Origin: Terriglobales bacterium
GTDB lineage: Bacteria; Acidobacteriota; Terriglobia; Terriglobales; Acidobacteriaceae
Assembly: GCA_015655365.1 (NCBI GenBank)
Contig: JAATFE010000135.1
Coordinates: forward strand, 1 to 5,614
DNA: 5,614 nucleotides
Direction: 5' to 3'
Part shown: positions 1 through 5,614 of the stretch, one piece after another
Layout: each line of letters opens with the position of its first letter
Position numbering within the stretch: the stretch's first letter is position 1
Notes under the pieces: model-generated
Told to the model about the DNA's origin: nothing
Databases searched by the model: none
What the model saw: the letters and a program-made list of their open reading frames with translations, nothing else
Translations under genes and position numbers: made by a program

Positions 1-3000
1 GCAAACTCGTGGAAGAAGAAACCGCGGGAGAATTGACGCTTTTCTGTGCCGGCGGCAGGTACATTTGGCCCATATAACTGGGCTGCCTGGCCGATTTCTT
101 GGATTTAGACGCTTTGCCCACGGGCCGATTCGCAAGTTGATCCTGGGCCGCAGCCTGGGTGGTGCTCCGCTCGCTATAGAGAGGTGTGTCAGGCGTCTGG
201 GCCATGGGGCCGCTCGCACCGGGAGGCGGAGTGTAGGTATACGGAGCCTCGGCAGCAGGAGCAGGATTGTTCCACTGGTTCTGCTGTGGCGCAGGTTGGC
301 GCGGCTGATTCAGAATCACGGGAGCGCCACCGTTGTAGGGATCGGCTCCATAGGCAGGCAGGGCGGCAATCTTGGTGGTCTTGGAGAACGGCTCGTAATT
401 CGGATCGAGCAGGCGCTGAAGGTCGGCGGCGGTGACGGCGTGGCGTGCCTTGGTGTCCTGATCGGGATAAACGAGGGTATGGGCCAGCCGGTCTGCGGGA
501 GAAGTTTGAGGCATGGCGGCAAGCGAGGCGCGCCAATAGTCGGAGGCCCGCTGATTGTCGCCGCGGGCCTGCTCGTAACGGGCGGCCATCGCGAGGATGC
601 CGGGGTCGCGCGGGAAGCGCTCGAGCGCCTGACGCAGCCAGACCTCGGCCTGCGCCTTGTCATTGGCCGACAAGGCCGCTCCTACGGCTCCCTGGAAGTC
701 TCCCGCGGTTGCATCCTGCATGGGAATGGACTTGTAAAGCGCCAGCGACTCTTTGGCGCGACCGGCCTTGACATATCCGCCAGCCACCGCCTTGCGCACG
801 CTCATGTTGTCCGGAAAGGCCTGGGATGCGGCATCCAGAATATCGACTGCGCGTTGCAGGTTGCCGTTGTCCATGGCCGTCGAGGCACGGCGCACGCTCC
901 AGCTTGCCCAAATGGTCTGCACGGCCTCGCGCTGGGTCGCGGTCATATCCTGACGGCTGCCCAGACGCATCAGGGCCGGATAGAGGGCGCGATCGTTTTT
1001 GGTGTTAAACAGCAGCCACGCGTTCTGGATTTCAACGCTGGTCGGGGGCTGGGTCTTGAGCTGGTTGTAGTGGGCCTGCACGCGGTTCATGTACTCGACC
1101 GCACGCGCCGTGTCGCCGCTGGCCGCATACAAACTGGCCTCGCCCTGCACGAATTCGATGTCGTTTTCGAGTTGGCGGCGCACCTGCTGTGGGATGAGGG
1201 CGATCTCGGAGAGGGCCTCGGTGTTGCGATTGGTGACCTGCAGGGTTGAGATCAGGCCCTTCCAGGCCTCGGCACTGTCCGGGTGCGCCGTGAGGGTTTC
1301 GTGGTAGATGGCGTAGGCCTGCGCGGTGTTGTTGCGCTGTAGATAAATGGCCGCCAACTGTAATTGAAGGGCCATGCTGGGCTGGCCACCGGCCGCGATT
1401 TGCAGCTTGGCCGAGCGCTCCAGCAATCCCTGGGCTACGTCGAACTGGTTGGCCTGCTGGTAGATGGCGCCGAGCATCGATAGAAAGCCGGAGTCGGAGA
1501 GCGCTGCCTCATAAGTAGCAGGAGGCATCTTCTCCACGTCGGAGATGGCGAGGGTGTCCTTGTTCAGTTCGTGGTGGGCGCTCACCAAGCCCATCCACGC
1601 AGCCAAGTTGCTTGCGTCGTCGTTGAGGATCTGGGTGTAGAGGTCCGCAGCCTGATCGAAGCGCTTGGCCTCCATGAGGATGCCGGCATATTGCAGGCGG
1701 GTGCCCTCTTTGAGATTGGCGCCGTCCTCGGGGAACGGCAGAGACAGGGCCTGGGCCAAAACCCGCTGAGCATCAGCGGTGCGGTTCTCGGCGCGATAGA
1801 TGGTGGCCAGGGTGAGCAGGTATTCGGGGTCCTTGGCCATAGCAGCCTTGACCTGCGCCGGGAAGCGGGAGGAAACAGCGAGCGCCTTCTGATTTTGGCC
1901 GTCGCGCGCATAGGCCAGGAAGAGGCCGCGCCATGCGCCGGCGCTGCCCGGCTGCGCCTTGATCAACTGCTCGTAGACTCCCGCGGCGGGCGCATACTGC
2001 TGCGACTTGACCAGCAGGCCAGCCATCCCATTCAGGGCTTCGGGACTACGCGGACGCATGGCCAAGGCGGCCTGGTACTTGGCGGCGGCCACATCGAGCT
2101 GATTTTCGTCGAAGGCCTGCGAAGCCTCGCCCATGACATACCAGAAACGCGAAGTAGCCAGCGCGTCTTCGACAGCCTTGACTTTGTAGCCGTTCTCTTC
2201 CGCCTGGGTCAGGTAGCTGATAGCGCCGCCGAAGTTGCTCTCCTGCATGCGGAGGAAGCCCATGCCCGCTTGCACCCGAGCATTCTCCGGCTCCCTCTCA
2301 AGAATGGCGGTGAAGCGCGTCTGGGCCTCTTGGAGCCGGTGCGCATTGAGGGCCGCAAAGGCGGCGCGCTCGTCAGCGGTGCGCGCGATGCCCGAGTTCA
2401 TCTGGGCCAGCTTGGACTCGTCCTCTTTCAAGTGGCCGGAGATCTCGGTGTCTTGCGGATGGGCCTTGAGGTATTGGCGCAACTCCGCAGCCGATTTGGG
2501 ATTGGCGGCGTCCCAGATAAGCGCCTGACGCAGGGCGGTCTGGGCATTGGAGTCCTTGGGATGGGCCTCAAGGATGCGAATGCCCTCGGGGCGGGTCTTG
2601 GGATCGTAGGTGAGCATGACGCCCAATTCGACGGCAAAGCGCGTGTCGCCAGGATTGCGCTGCCCGAGGGCGCGCATGGCCGCAATGGCCGTGTCCTTGC
2701 CGGTAGGCGTGGCATAGAGAGTCTGGTAGTAGGCAAGCGCTATGTCTCCATCGGGCGGGCGATCGCCATATAACTCGCGATAGATGCGCATGGCGTCTTC
2801 CGCTTTGCCCTTGCGGGCTAACTCGCCTGCCTGGCGAAGGCTGTCGTTCTGCGCACGTGTACTGGTCATTCCGGCAATCTTGCCGATGTTCGGATCGTTG
2901 GGATTGACCTTCCTCAGGCGTTCCAAAACCTCGCTGGCCTTGTCGGAGGAACCGGTCATCTTGTAATCCCTGGCCATTCCGGCCAAGGCATCCGCATTTT

Positions 3001-3214
3001 TAGGATCGGAGAGGAGAATCTGCTGCCAAAGCTGAATGGCCATGTCGGGCCGGCCGCGCGACTCCAAGGCGCGGGCCTTCTCGACCAAAATCTTGCGTGT
3101 CTCGTCGGGCGAAGCGGTAACCGGCTTTTTTTGAGCAAGGCCCATCTGGAGCGCGAGCACCAAGCAGCCCACGACGACCCAAGTCTTTCTCCAAGCTCCG
3201 CCGCCTACCCTCAT
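1..3214 (-). CDS. bcsC: Cellulose export subunit BcsC, N-terminal TPR part (3' end outside window)
   Basis: BcsC is the outer-membrane exporter of cellulose: a periplasmic TPR superhelix followed by a C-terminal beta-barrel. I translated the minus strand from 3214 to the left edge and found 1071 codons with no stop. The ATG at 3214 overlaps the bcsZ stop by one base. Residues 1-27 are a Sec signal peptide (basic start, hydrophobic 12-22, probable cut after GLA27). TPR-like helix pairs run from about 40 to 905; clear examples are 41-74 (AIQLWQQILLSDPKNADAL) and 75-108, a pair near 283-340 (LQEAQTRFTAILEREPENA), and one beginning near 367 (AAAKYQAALAMRPRSPEAL). A conserved-looking LQRLLDPNYEPF segment at about 932-943 leads into a Pro/Gln/Asn-rich linker from about 950. 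The barrel domain is not reached. E. coli BcsC is about 1157 residues, so this protein is probably longer, near 1400 if a normal barrel follows (inference). Identity rests on TPR architecture plus the bcsB-bcsZ context, and is strong. Confidence 0.94.
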   Translation of the reverse strand, partial: MRVGGGAWRKTWVVVGCLVLALQMGLAQKKPVTASPDETRKILVEKARALESRGRPDMAIQLWQQILLSDPKNADALAGMARDYKMTGSSDKASEVLERLRKVNPNDPNIGKIAGMTSTRAQNDSLRQAGELARKGKAEDAMRIYRELYGDRPPDGDIALAYYQTLYATPTGKDTAIAAMRALGQRNPGDTRFAVELGVMLTYDPKTRPEGIRILEAHPKDSNAQTALRQALIWDAANPKSAAELRQYLKAHPQDTEISGHLKEDESKLAQMNSGIARTADERAAFAALNAHRLQEAQTRFTAILEREPENARVQAGMGFLRMQESNFGGAISYLTQAEENGYKVKAVEDALATSRFWYVMGEASQAFDENQLDVAAAKYQAALAMRPRSPEALNGMAGLLVKSQQYAPAAGVYEQLIKAQPGSAGAWRGLFLAYARDGQNQKALAVSSRFPAQVKAAMAKDPEYLLTLATIYRAENRTADAQRVLAQALSLPFPEDGANLKEGTRLQYAGILMEAKRFDQAADLYTQILNDDASNLAAWMGLVSAHHELNKDTLAISDVEKMPPATYEAALSDSGFLSMLGAIYQQANQFDVAQGLLERSAKLQIAAGGQPSMALQLQLAAIYLQRNNTAQAYAIYHETLTAHPDSAEAWKGLISTLQVTNRNTEALSEIALIPQQVRRQLENDIEFVQGEASLYAASGDTARAVEYMNRVQAHYNQLKTQPPTSVEIQNAWLLFNTKNDRALYPALMRLGSRQDMTATQREAVQTIWASWSVRRASTAMDNGNLQRAVDILDAASQAFPDNMSVRKAVAGGYVKAGRAKESLALYKSIPMQDATAGDFQGAVGAALSANDKAQAEVWLRQALERFPRDPGILAMAARYEQARGDNQRASDYWRASLAAMPQTSPADRLAHTLVYPDQDTKARHAVTAADLQRLLDPNYEPFSKTTKIAALPAYGADPYNGGAPVILNQPRQPAPQQNQWNNPAPAAEAPYTYTPPPGASGPMAQTPDTPLYSERSTTQAAAQDQLANRPVGKASKSKKSARQPSYMGQMYLPPAQKSVNSPAVSSSTSL
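2..367 (-). other. Low-complexity, probably disordered linker of BcsC
   Basis: Residues about 950-1071 of BcsC change from helical TPR sequence to a stretch rich in Pro, Gln, Asn, Ala, Ser and Thr (for example NQPRQPAPQQNQWNNPAPAA and YTYTPPPGASGP). A basic patch, GKASKSKKSAR, sits near 1031-1041 (DNA about 93-123). It should lie between the TPR scaffold and the outer-membrane barrel, so it is probably a flexible periplasmic spacer. Its end is not seen because the window stops. Disorder is inferred from composition only. Confidence 0.7.
3134..3214 (-). other. BcsC signal peptide
   Basis: The first 27 codons of bcsC encode a basic n-region (Arg2, Arg9, Lys10), a hydrophobic core at about 12-22 and a small-residue cleavage site after Gly25-Leu26-Ala27, followed by charged mature sequence (QKKP). 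This fits Sec export to the periplasm. The next in-frame ATG, at codon 24, would remove the signal, which supports the ATG at 3214 as the start. Confidence 0.8.
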
Positions 3215-3216
3215 CA
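3212..3216 (-). promoter_or_regulatory. bcsZ-bcsC stop/start overlap (TGATG)
   Basis: The bcsZ stop TGA (3216-3214) shares its A with the bcsC ATG (3214-3212). Only a weak ribosome-site-like TGGA lies about nine bases upstream, so bcsC translation is probably coupled to termination of bcsZ. This would make BcsC level depend on BcsZ translation and thus on the structured region upstream of bcsZ. Confidence 0.7.
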
Positions 3217-4377
3217 GTGTGTCCATTCCACTTTCAGTTCCCCACTCGAACCAAACCTAAATCTACCATCGAGATAGCCGGTTGCGAAGAGGGAGAGGTT
3301 CTGATCGTAATACGTGAAGTCTTTCCCGTACAATCCCGAGGCCGGATCCCTCTGGGCGCTCATGCGAATCATCTGCTGCGAACCAGCCTTCTCAAGGTTT
3401 GGGAACGCTCTCAAATAAGGCAGAACGGCAGCCGAAAACCCTACTGGTCCATCTTGCCCTAAAGGAATGCCCTGATCGCTGACCTTTTCAGGGGGGGCAC
3501 CATGATTGCCAAGGTATGCGCCCATGCCCGAGATGGCATTCACCATCTCGGCGCGAGTTTTTCCGCTGCCATCGAGCATGCCGGCCCACAGGTAAACGCG
3601 AATCGCGTCATAGCTGCCCCCAGGCGCCGGGGCGTCTTTACCCGGATGCGACTGGGCCGGATAGAAGCCGTCGCCGGGAATATAGTCGACCCAATCCATG
3701 GCGAAACCATGGCGGGAACTTTGTTGCAGGAGGCGTGGGATGCTGCTGGCGATCGCTCCCCAGGGACCGGCGCGGTCCACGGCAGCCAGTCGTTCAAAGA
3801 TAAACGGAGGCATGTAGCTTGGATTCACGGTCCAGGCGCGGCCATGCTGAAAGCCGATGGGCCCGGGCATGAGCATGAGGCCGAAACCGGGAAGGTTGGC
3901 GACTTCGCGCTGGGCAATCTGAGCCATCATCCGGCGGCCCAGGTTCGTATACGTGGGGTGCTGCCAGAGCCGGCCCGCTTCGATCAGCGTATAGGCCATC
4001 CACACATCGGCATCGGAGGCCGGGTTAGGATCGATGGTCTTCCATTGGCCGTCCCTGTTCTTTCCCCACAGCCAGGCCGGCAGGTGGGTTTGCAGATCGC
4101 CATTGGCCAGGTTGGCCTGGGTCCAGGCAAGCAAGCGGTCAAAGGTGGCGCGATCGTTGCCGGCAAGGGCGAAGAACAGTGCATAGGCCTGCCCTTCGGA
4201 GGTAGTGCGGCCATCCCCCTGGGGGTCGATTACCCTTCCCTGGTTGTCGATGAAGCGCGCGGAATAGGAGTTCCAGAGTGTCCATGGGCCCTGCTTGCAG
4301 CCGCCGGCGGTCGAGATCATCAGCAAAGATACAACCACCAGCAGAGGCTTCCCAAGTCTGGATAGCGAGATACCCAT
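3214..4377 (-). CDS. bcsZ: Endo-beta-1,4-glucanase BcsZ (GH8), likely lipoprotein
   Basis: This GH8 cellulase hydrolyses beta-1,4-glucan in the periplasm and is a standard accessory enzyme of bcs operons. The call is 387 residues, close to the family length (E. coli BcsZ about 370). The ATG at 4377 was chosen because GGAGAAGGA lies 5 bases upstream; the in-frame ATG at 4431 adds 18 residues, lacks such a site, falls in a hairpin, and would put a basic non-signal stretch in front of the export signal. Residues 1-26 form a signal: Arg7/Lys10, a hydrophobic core at 12-22, then TAGG-Cys27, which resembles a lipobox; Cys27 is the only cysteine. Catalytic residues by similarity to E. coli BcsZ (Glu55, Asp243) are Glu61 in TTSEGQAY (general acid) and Asp257 in SYDAIRVY (base). 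Other hallmarks are LPAWLWGK (99-106), SDADVWMAY (121-129), NPSYMPP (185-191), GPVGFSAAVLPYL (310-322) and GRFRFGSSGEL (371-381). It appears intact and active. Confidence 0.96.
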   Translation of the reverse strand: MGISLSRLGKPLLVVVSLLMISTAGGCKQGPWTLWNSYSARFIDNQGRVIDPQGDGRTTSEGQAYALFFALAGNDRATFDRLLAWTQANLANGDLQTHLPAWLWGKNRDGQWKTIDPNPASDADVWMAYTLIEAGRLWQHPTYTNLGRRMMAQIAQREVANLPGFGLMLMPGPIGFQHGRAWTVNPSYMPPFIFERLAAVDRAGPWGAIASSIPRLLQQSSRHGFAMDWVDYIPGDGFYPAQSHPGKDAPAPGGSYDAIRVYLWAGMLDGSGKTRAEMVNAISGMGAYLGNHGAPPEKVSDQGIPLGQDGPVGFSAAVLPYLRAFPNLEKAGSQQMIRMSAQRDPASGLYGKDFTYYDQNLSLFATGYLDGRFRFGSSGELKVEWTH

Positions 4378-4382
4378 AGTAG

Positions 4383-4391
4383 TCCTTCTCC
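4383..4391 (-). promoter_or_regulatory. Ribosome binding site of bcsZ
   Basis: The minus strand reads GGAGAAGGA, then five bases (CTACT), then the ATG at 4377. This near-ideal Shine-Dalgarno sequence decides the bcsZ start in favour of 4377 over the in-frame ATG at 4431. It lies just downstream of the T-rich hairpin at 4401-4444, so that hairpin could affect access to it. Confidence 0.85.
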
Positions 4392-4400
4392 AGCACGGCG

Positions 4401-4444
4401 AAAAAACGGCTTTCCGACGGATGCCGAGCATCTTCGGAAAACGT
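4401..4444 (-). terminator. Terminator-like hairpin with T tract in the bcsB-bcsZ gap (possible attenuator)
   Basis: On the transcribed strand TTTCCGA (4440-4434) pairs perfectly with TCGGAAA (4417-4411), and inside it GATGC (4432-4428) pairs with GCATC (4424-4420) around a TCG loop; only an A/CG internal loop separates the two stems. The outer stem can be extended by a U-G pair at 4441/4410, a G-C pair at 4442/4409 and, with one bulged C, to the start of a run of six T (4406-4401). That is the layout of an intrinsic terminator. Because it sits inside an operon, 10 bases ahead of the bcsZ ribosome site, partial termination is more likely than a full stop. An overlapping weaker stem, CGGC with GCCG right before the T run, would exclude the inner one. 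Confidence 0.5.
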
Positions 4445-4458
4445 GGAAGAAACCATGA

Positions 4459-4499
4459 GGACCGAGGGGCTTCTTCCTCAAGAAAGAGCTCCCCGGTCC
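4459..4499 (-). promoter_or_regulatory. Long imperfect intercistronic hairpin downstream of bcsB
   Basis: About 28 bases after the bcsB stop, the transcript can fold GGACCG (4499-4494) onto CGGTCC (4464-4459), then GGG on CCC, GC on GC and TTCTT on AAGAA, closed by a GAGG tetraloop. This gives 16 pairs with three small bulges over 41 bases. There is no clean T run directly after it, so it looks more like an RNA-stabilising or processing structure at the bcsB 3' end than a terminator. The pairing is seen directly; the role is inferred. Confidence 0.5.
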
Positions 4500-4527
4500 G
4501 CGAGGTTGCACAGGCTAAGAGAAGGCC

Positions 4528-5614
4528 CTAATCGTCGAGCATCTTCAGGCGCGCCCTGGCTTTTTGGCGCAACCACTGCCTTGTCCAAATGGCCAGCAGG
4601 AAGGCCAGCAGGATAACCACAACCGCGGCCAGCCACGGCACTTCCATAAACCACAGCGTCAGCCGCGTCCACCACGGCAACACACCCACATGATAGACCT
4701 CGGAGCCGATGCGGAAGGACTGGAACTGGGTGCCATGAAGAACCGAAACCGAGCCGGAGATGTCGCTCGCCTGCTGCACCTTCAAAAAGGTCGCCATGAA
4801 GGGTTCAAAGGTGCTGGCGTCGCGGAAGTGAATGGCGACGACGCTGCGGCTGCCGCCGGGATCGAGCGGCGAATGAATCCCCTCGATAACCGCATCGGGA
4901 GAACCGCCAGCCGTGAGGTCGCCGGACTCGCTGTGTTCGTCGGAACGCAACTTCCACCAGGCATGATGGAGCGGGGCAAAGAAACCCTGGGTGTCGTGCA
5001 CCTGGATCTGGCCGCTGCGTAGGGCGACGGGCAAGTTGTTGTTCAGCTTGTCGAAGCCGGGCTGGTCGTCGCCCGTGCCGATGATAAGGAAGTCCGCCTT
5101 GGCACCTTGCTGCACGGCATCGGGTCCGGCCACGGCAACCCGCAACACCGGGAAGCCTGTCTGACGGCCGAAATGACCGGTCAGCGTAACAAAGGCTTCG
5201 ATCTCCTCCTCGGTGGGCGTGGCGGGCAGCACCACGGTGGTCTCGCTCAGGTCGGCCAGACGCGTGAACGGGAAGCCGGCGTTGGCAAAGGTCTCAAGAT
5301 TGGGCAGAGGCGCGTAATGGGGATAGCCGCGCAGGTCCAAGTAGGTATCGCGCAGGATGGCGGCTTGCATGTTGATGGGGGTCGTGTCCTGGCAGCCGCC
5401 CTTTTTGAGTAACTGGAAGGTGAAGTCGAACGACAGCGAGTTGGAGAACGGGCGCAGGTTGACCACCGGCACAGGCACATCGGTCTGCATCCGGCGCGAG
5501 GCTTCCTGGCCAGGAACCAGCGGAACCGAGCCCAGGAAGGCGTTGTTGATGCGCACCTGCATGCTCGAAATGGGGCCGATGGGAATCGAGTTATAGCGAT
5601 AGACTAGCCGCAAC
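4528..5614 (-). CDS. bcsB: Cellulose synthase regulatory subunit BcsB, C-terminal part (5' end outside window)
   Basis: BcsB is the periplasmic, inner-membrane-anchored partner of the BcsA cellulose synthase; it guides the nascent glucan into the periplasm, and its C-terminal helix is needed for BcsA activity (family knowledge). 361 residues are visible, ending in TAG. The frame enters from the right edge, so the TTG at 5613 is not a real start; about half the protein (family length roughly 700-800 residues) is missing. Family hallmarks, numbered within the fragment: GSVPL near 28-32, a CQDT motif at 74-77, then GYPHYAPLPNL at 96-106 and FANAGFPFTRLADLSET at 109-125, which is very typical of BcsB. 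Near the end are YHVG (307-310) and LPWW, followed by one hydrophobic helix at about 327-343 (DNA 4585-4635) and a basic cytoplasmic tail. No frameshift or missing motif is seen. bcsZ follows after a structured 150-base gap. Identification is secure. Confidence 0.96.
   Translation of the reverse strand, partial: LRLVYRYNSIPIGPISSMQVRINNAFLGSVPLVPGQEASRRMQTDVPVPVVNLRPFSNSLSFDFTFQLLKKGGCQDTTPINMQAAILRDTYLDLRGYPHYAPLPNLETFANAGFPFTRLADLSETTVVLPATPTEEEIEAFVTLTGHFGRQTGFPVLRVAVAGPDAVQQGAKADFLIIGTGDDQPGFDKLNNNLPVALRSGQIQVHDTQGFFAPLHHAWWKLRSDEHSESGDLTAGGSPDAVIEGIHSPLDPGGSRSVVAIHFRDASTFEPFMATFLKVQQASDISGSVSVLHGTQFQSFRIGSEVYHVGVLPWWTRLTLWFMEVPWLAAVVVILLAFLLAIWTRQWLRQKARARLKMLDD

Noticed and set aside
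65..1249. 394-codon plus-strand open frame opposite bcsC
   Set aside because: Antisense shadow of a GC-rich coding region. The minus strand is a continuous BcsC frame; the plus-strand product is low-complexity Gly/Leu/Arg-rich with no recognisable domain.
1571..2773. 400-codon plus-strand open frame opposite bcsC
   Set aside because: Same explanation: no family features, and it lies wholly antisense to the TPR region, whose codon pattern keeps this frame free of stops.
3164..3214. BcsC as a lipoprotein through VVGC at residues 14-17
   Set aside because: The hydrophobic stretch before Cys17 is only about five residues, too short for a lipoprotein signal; the hydrophobic core continues past it to a normal cleavage site after Ala27.
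3502..4365. 287-codon plus-strand open frame opposite bcsZ
   Set aside because: Wholly antisense to bcsZ, which carries every GH8 hallmark on the minus strand; the plus product resembles no known family.
4378..4431. Longer BcsZ start at the ATG at 4431
   Set aside because: It adds an 18-residue basic stretch before the export signal, the ATG lies in a hairpin, and the strong ribosome site is placed for the ATG at 4377.
4378..4527. Separate promoter for bcsZ in the gap
   Set aside because: I found no convincing -35/-10 pair on the minus strand; the gap is mostly hairpin sequence.
5611..5613. TTG as the start codon of BcsB
   Set aside because: The frame is open to the window edge and the sequence begins in the middle of a conserved BcsB domain, so the real start is outside the window.

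Overview
The window is a piece of a bacterial cellulose synthesis (bcs) operon. All of its genes are on the minus strand, so transcription runs from the right edge to the left edge. The order is bcsB (3' part), bcsZ, bcsC (5' part). This is the canonical bcsA-bcsB-bcsZ-bcsC order, and bcsA would be expected just beyond the right edge. The source is a GC-rich Gram-negative bacterium, because BcsC is an outer-membrane exporter subunit. The long Pro/Gln/Ala-rich BcsC linker and the overall style of the proteins suggest an Acidobacteriota (Terriglobia-like) genome. This is an impression from the sequence and only a moderate-confidence inference.

Layout from right to left: 5614-4528 encodes the last 361 residues of BcsB, the inner-membrane-anchored periplasmic partner of the BcsA synthase. 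4527-4378 is a 150-base intercistronic gap holding two strong imperfect hairpins. The second is followed by a T tract and looks like a terminator or attenuator. 4377-3214 encodes BcsZ, a complete GH8 endo-beta-1,4-glucanase with both catalytic carboxylates and an N-terminus that looks like a lipoprotein signal. 3214-1 encodes the first 1071 residues of BcsC: signal peptide, a very long TPR superhelix, and a disordered linker. The BcsC frame is open across its full length in the window, and its outer-membrane beta-barrel lies past the left edge. bcsZ and bcsC overlap by one base.

How they work together, from family knowledge: BcsA polymerises and extrudes the glucan with BcsB. BcsZ trims or edits the polymer in the periplasm. 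BcsC scaffolds the periplasmic path through its TPRs and exports the chain through its barrel. No mobile element, tRNA, CRISPR or transferred island is visible. Long plus-strand open frames opposite bcsC and bcsZ are judged to be codon-bias shadows. The least ordinary points are the structured bcsB-bcsZ gap, the probable lipidation of BcsZ, and the long BcsC linker with its basic patch. I see no wholly new system here.
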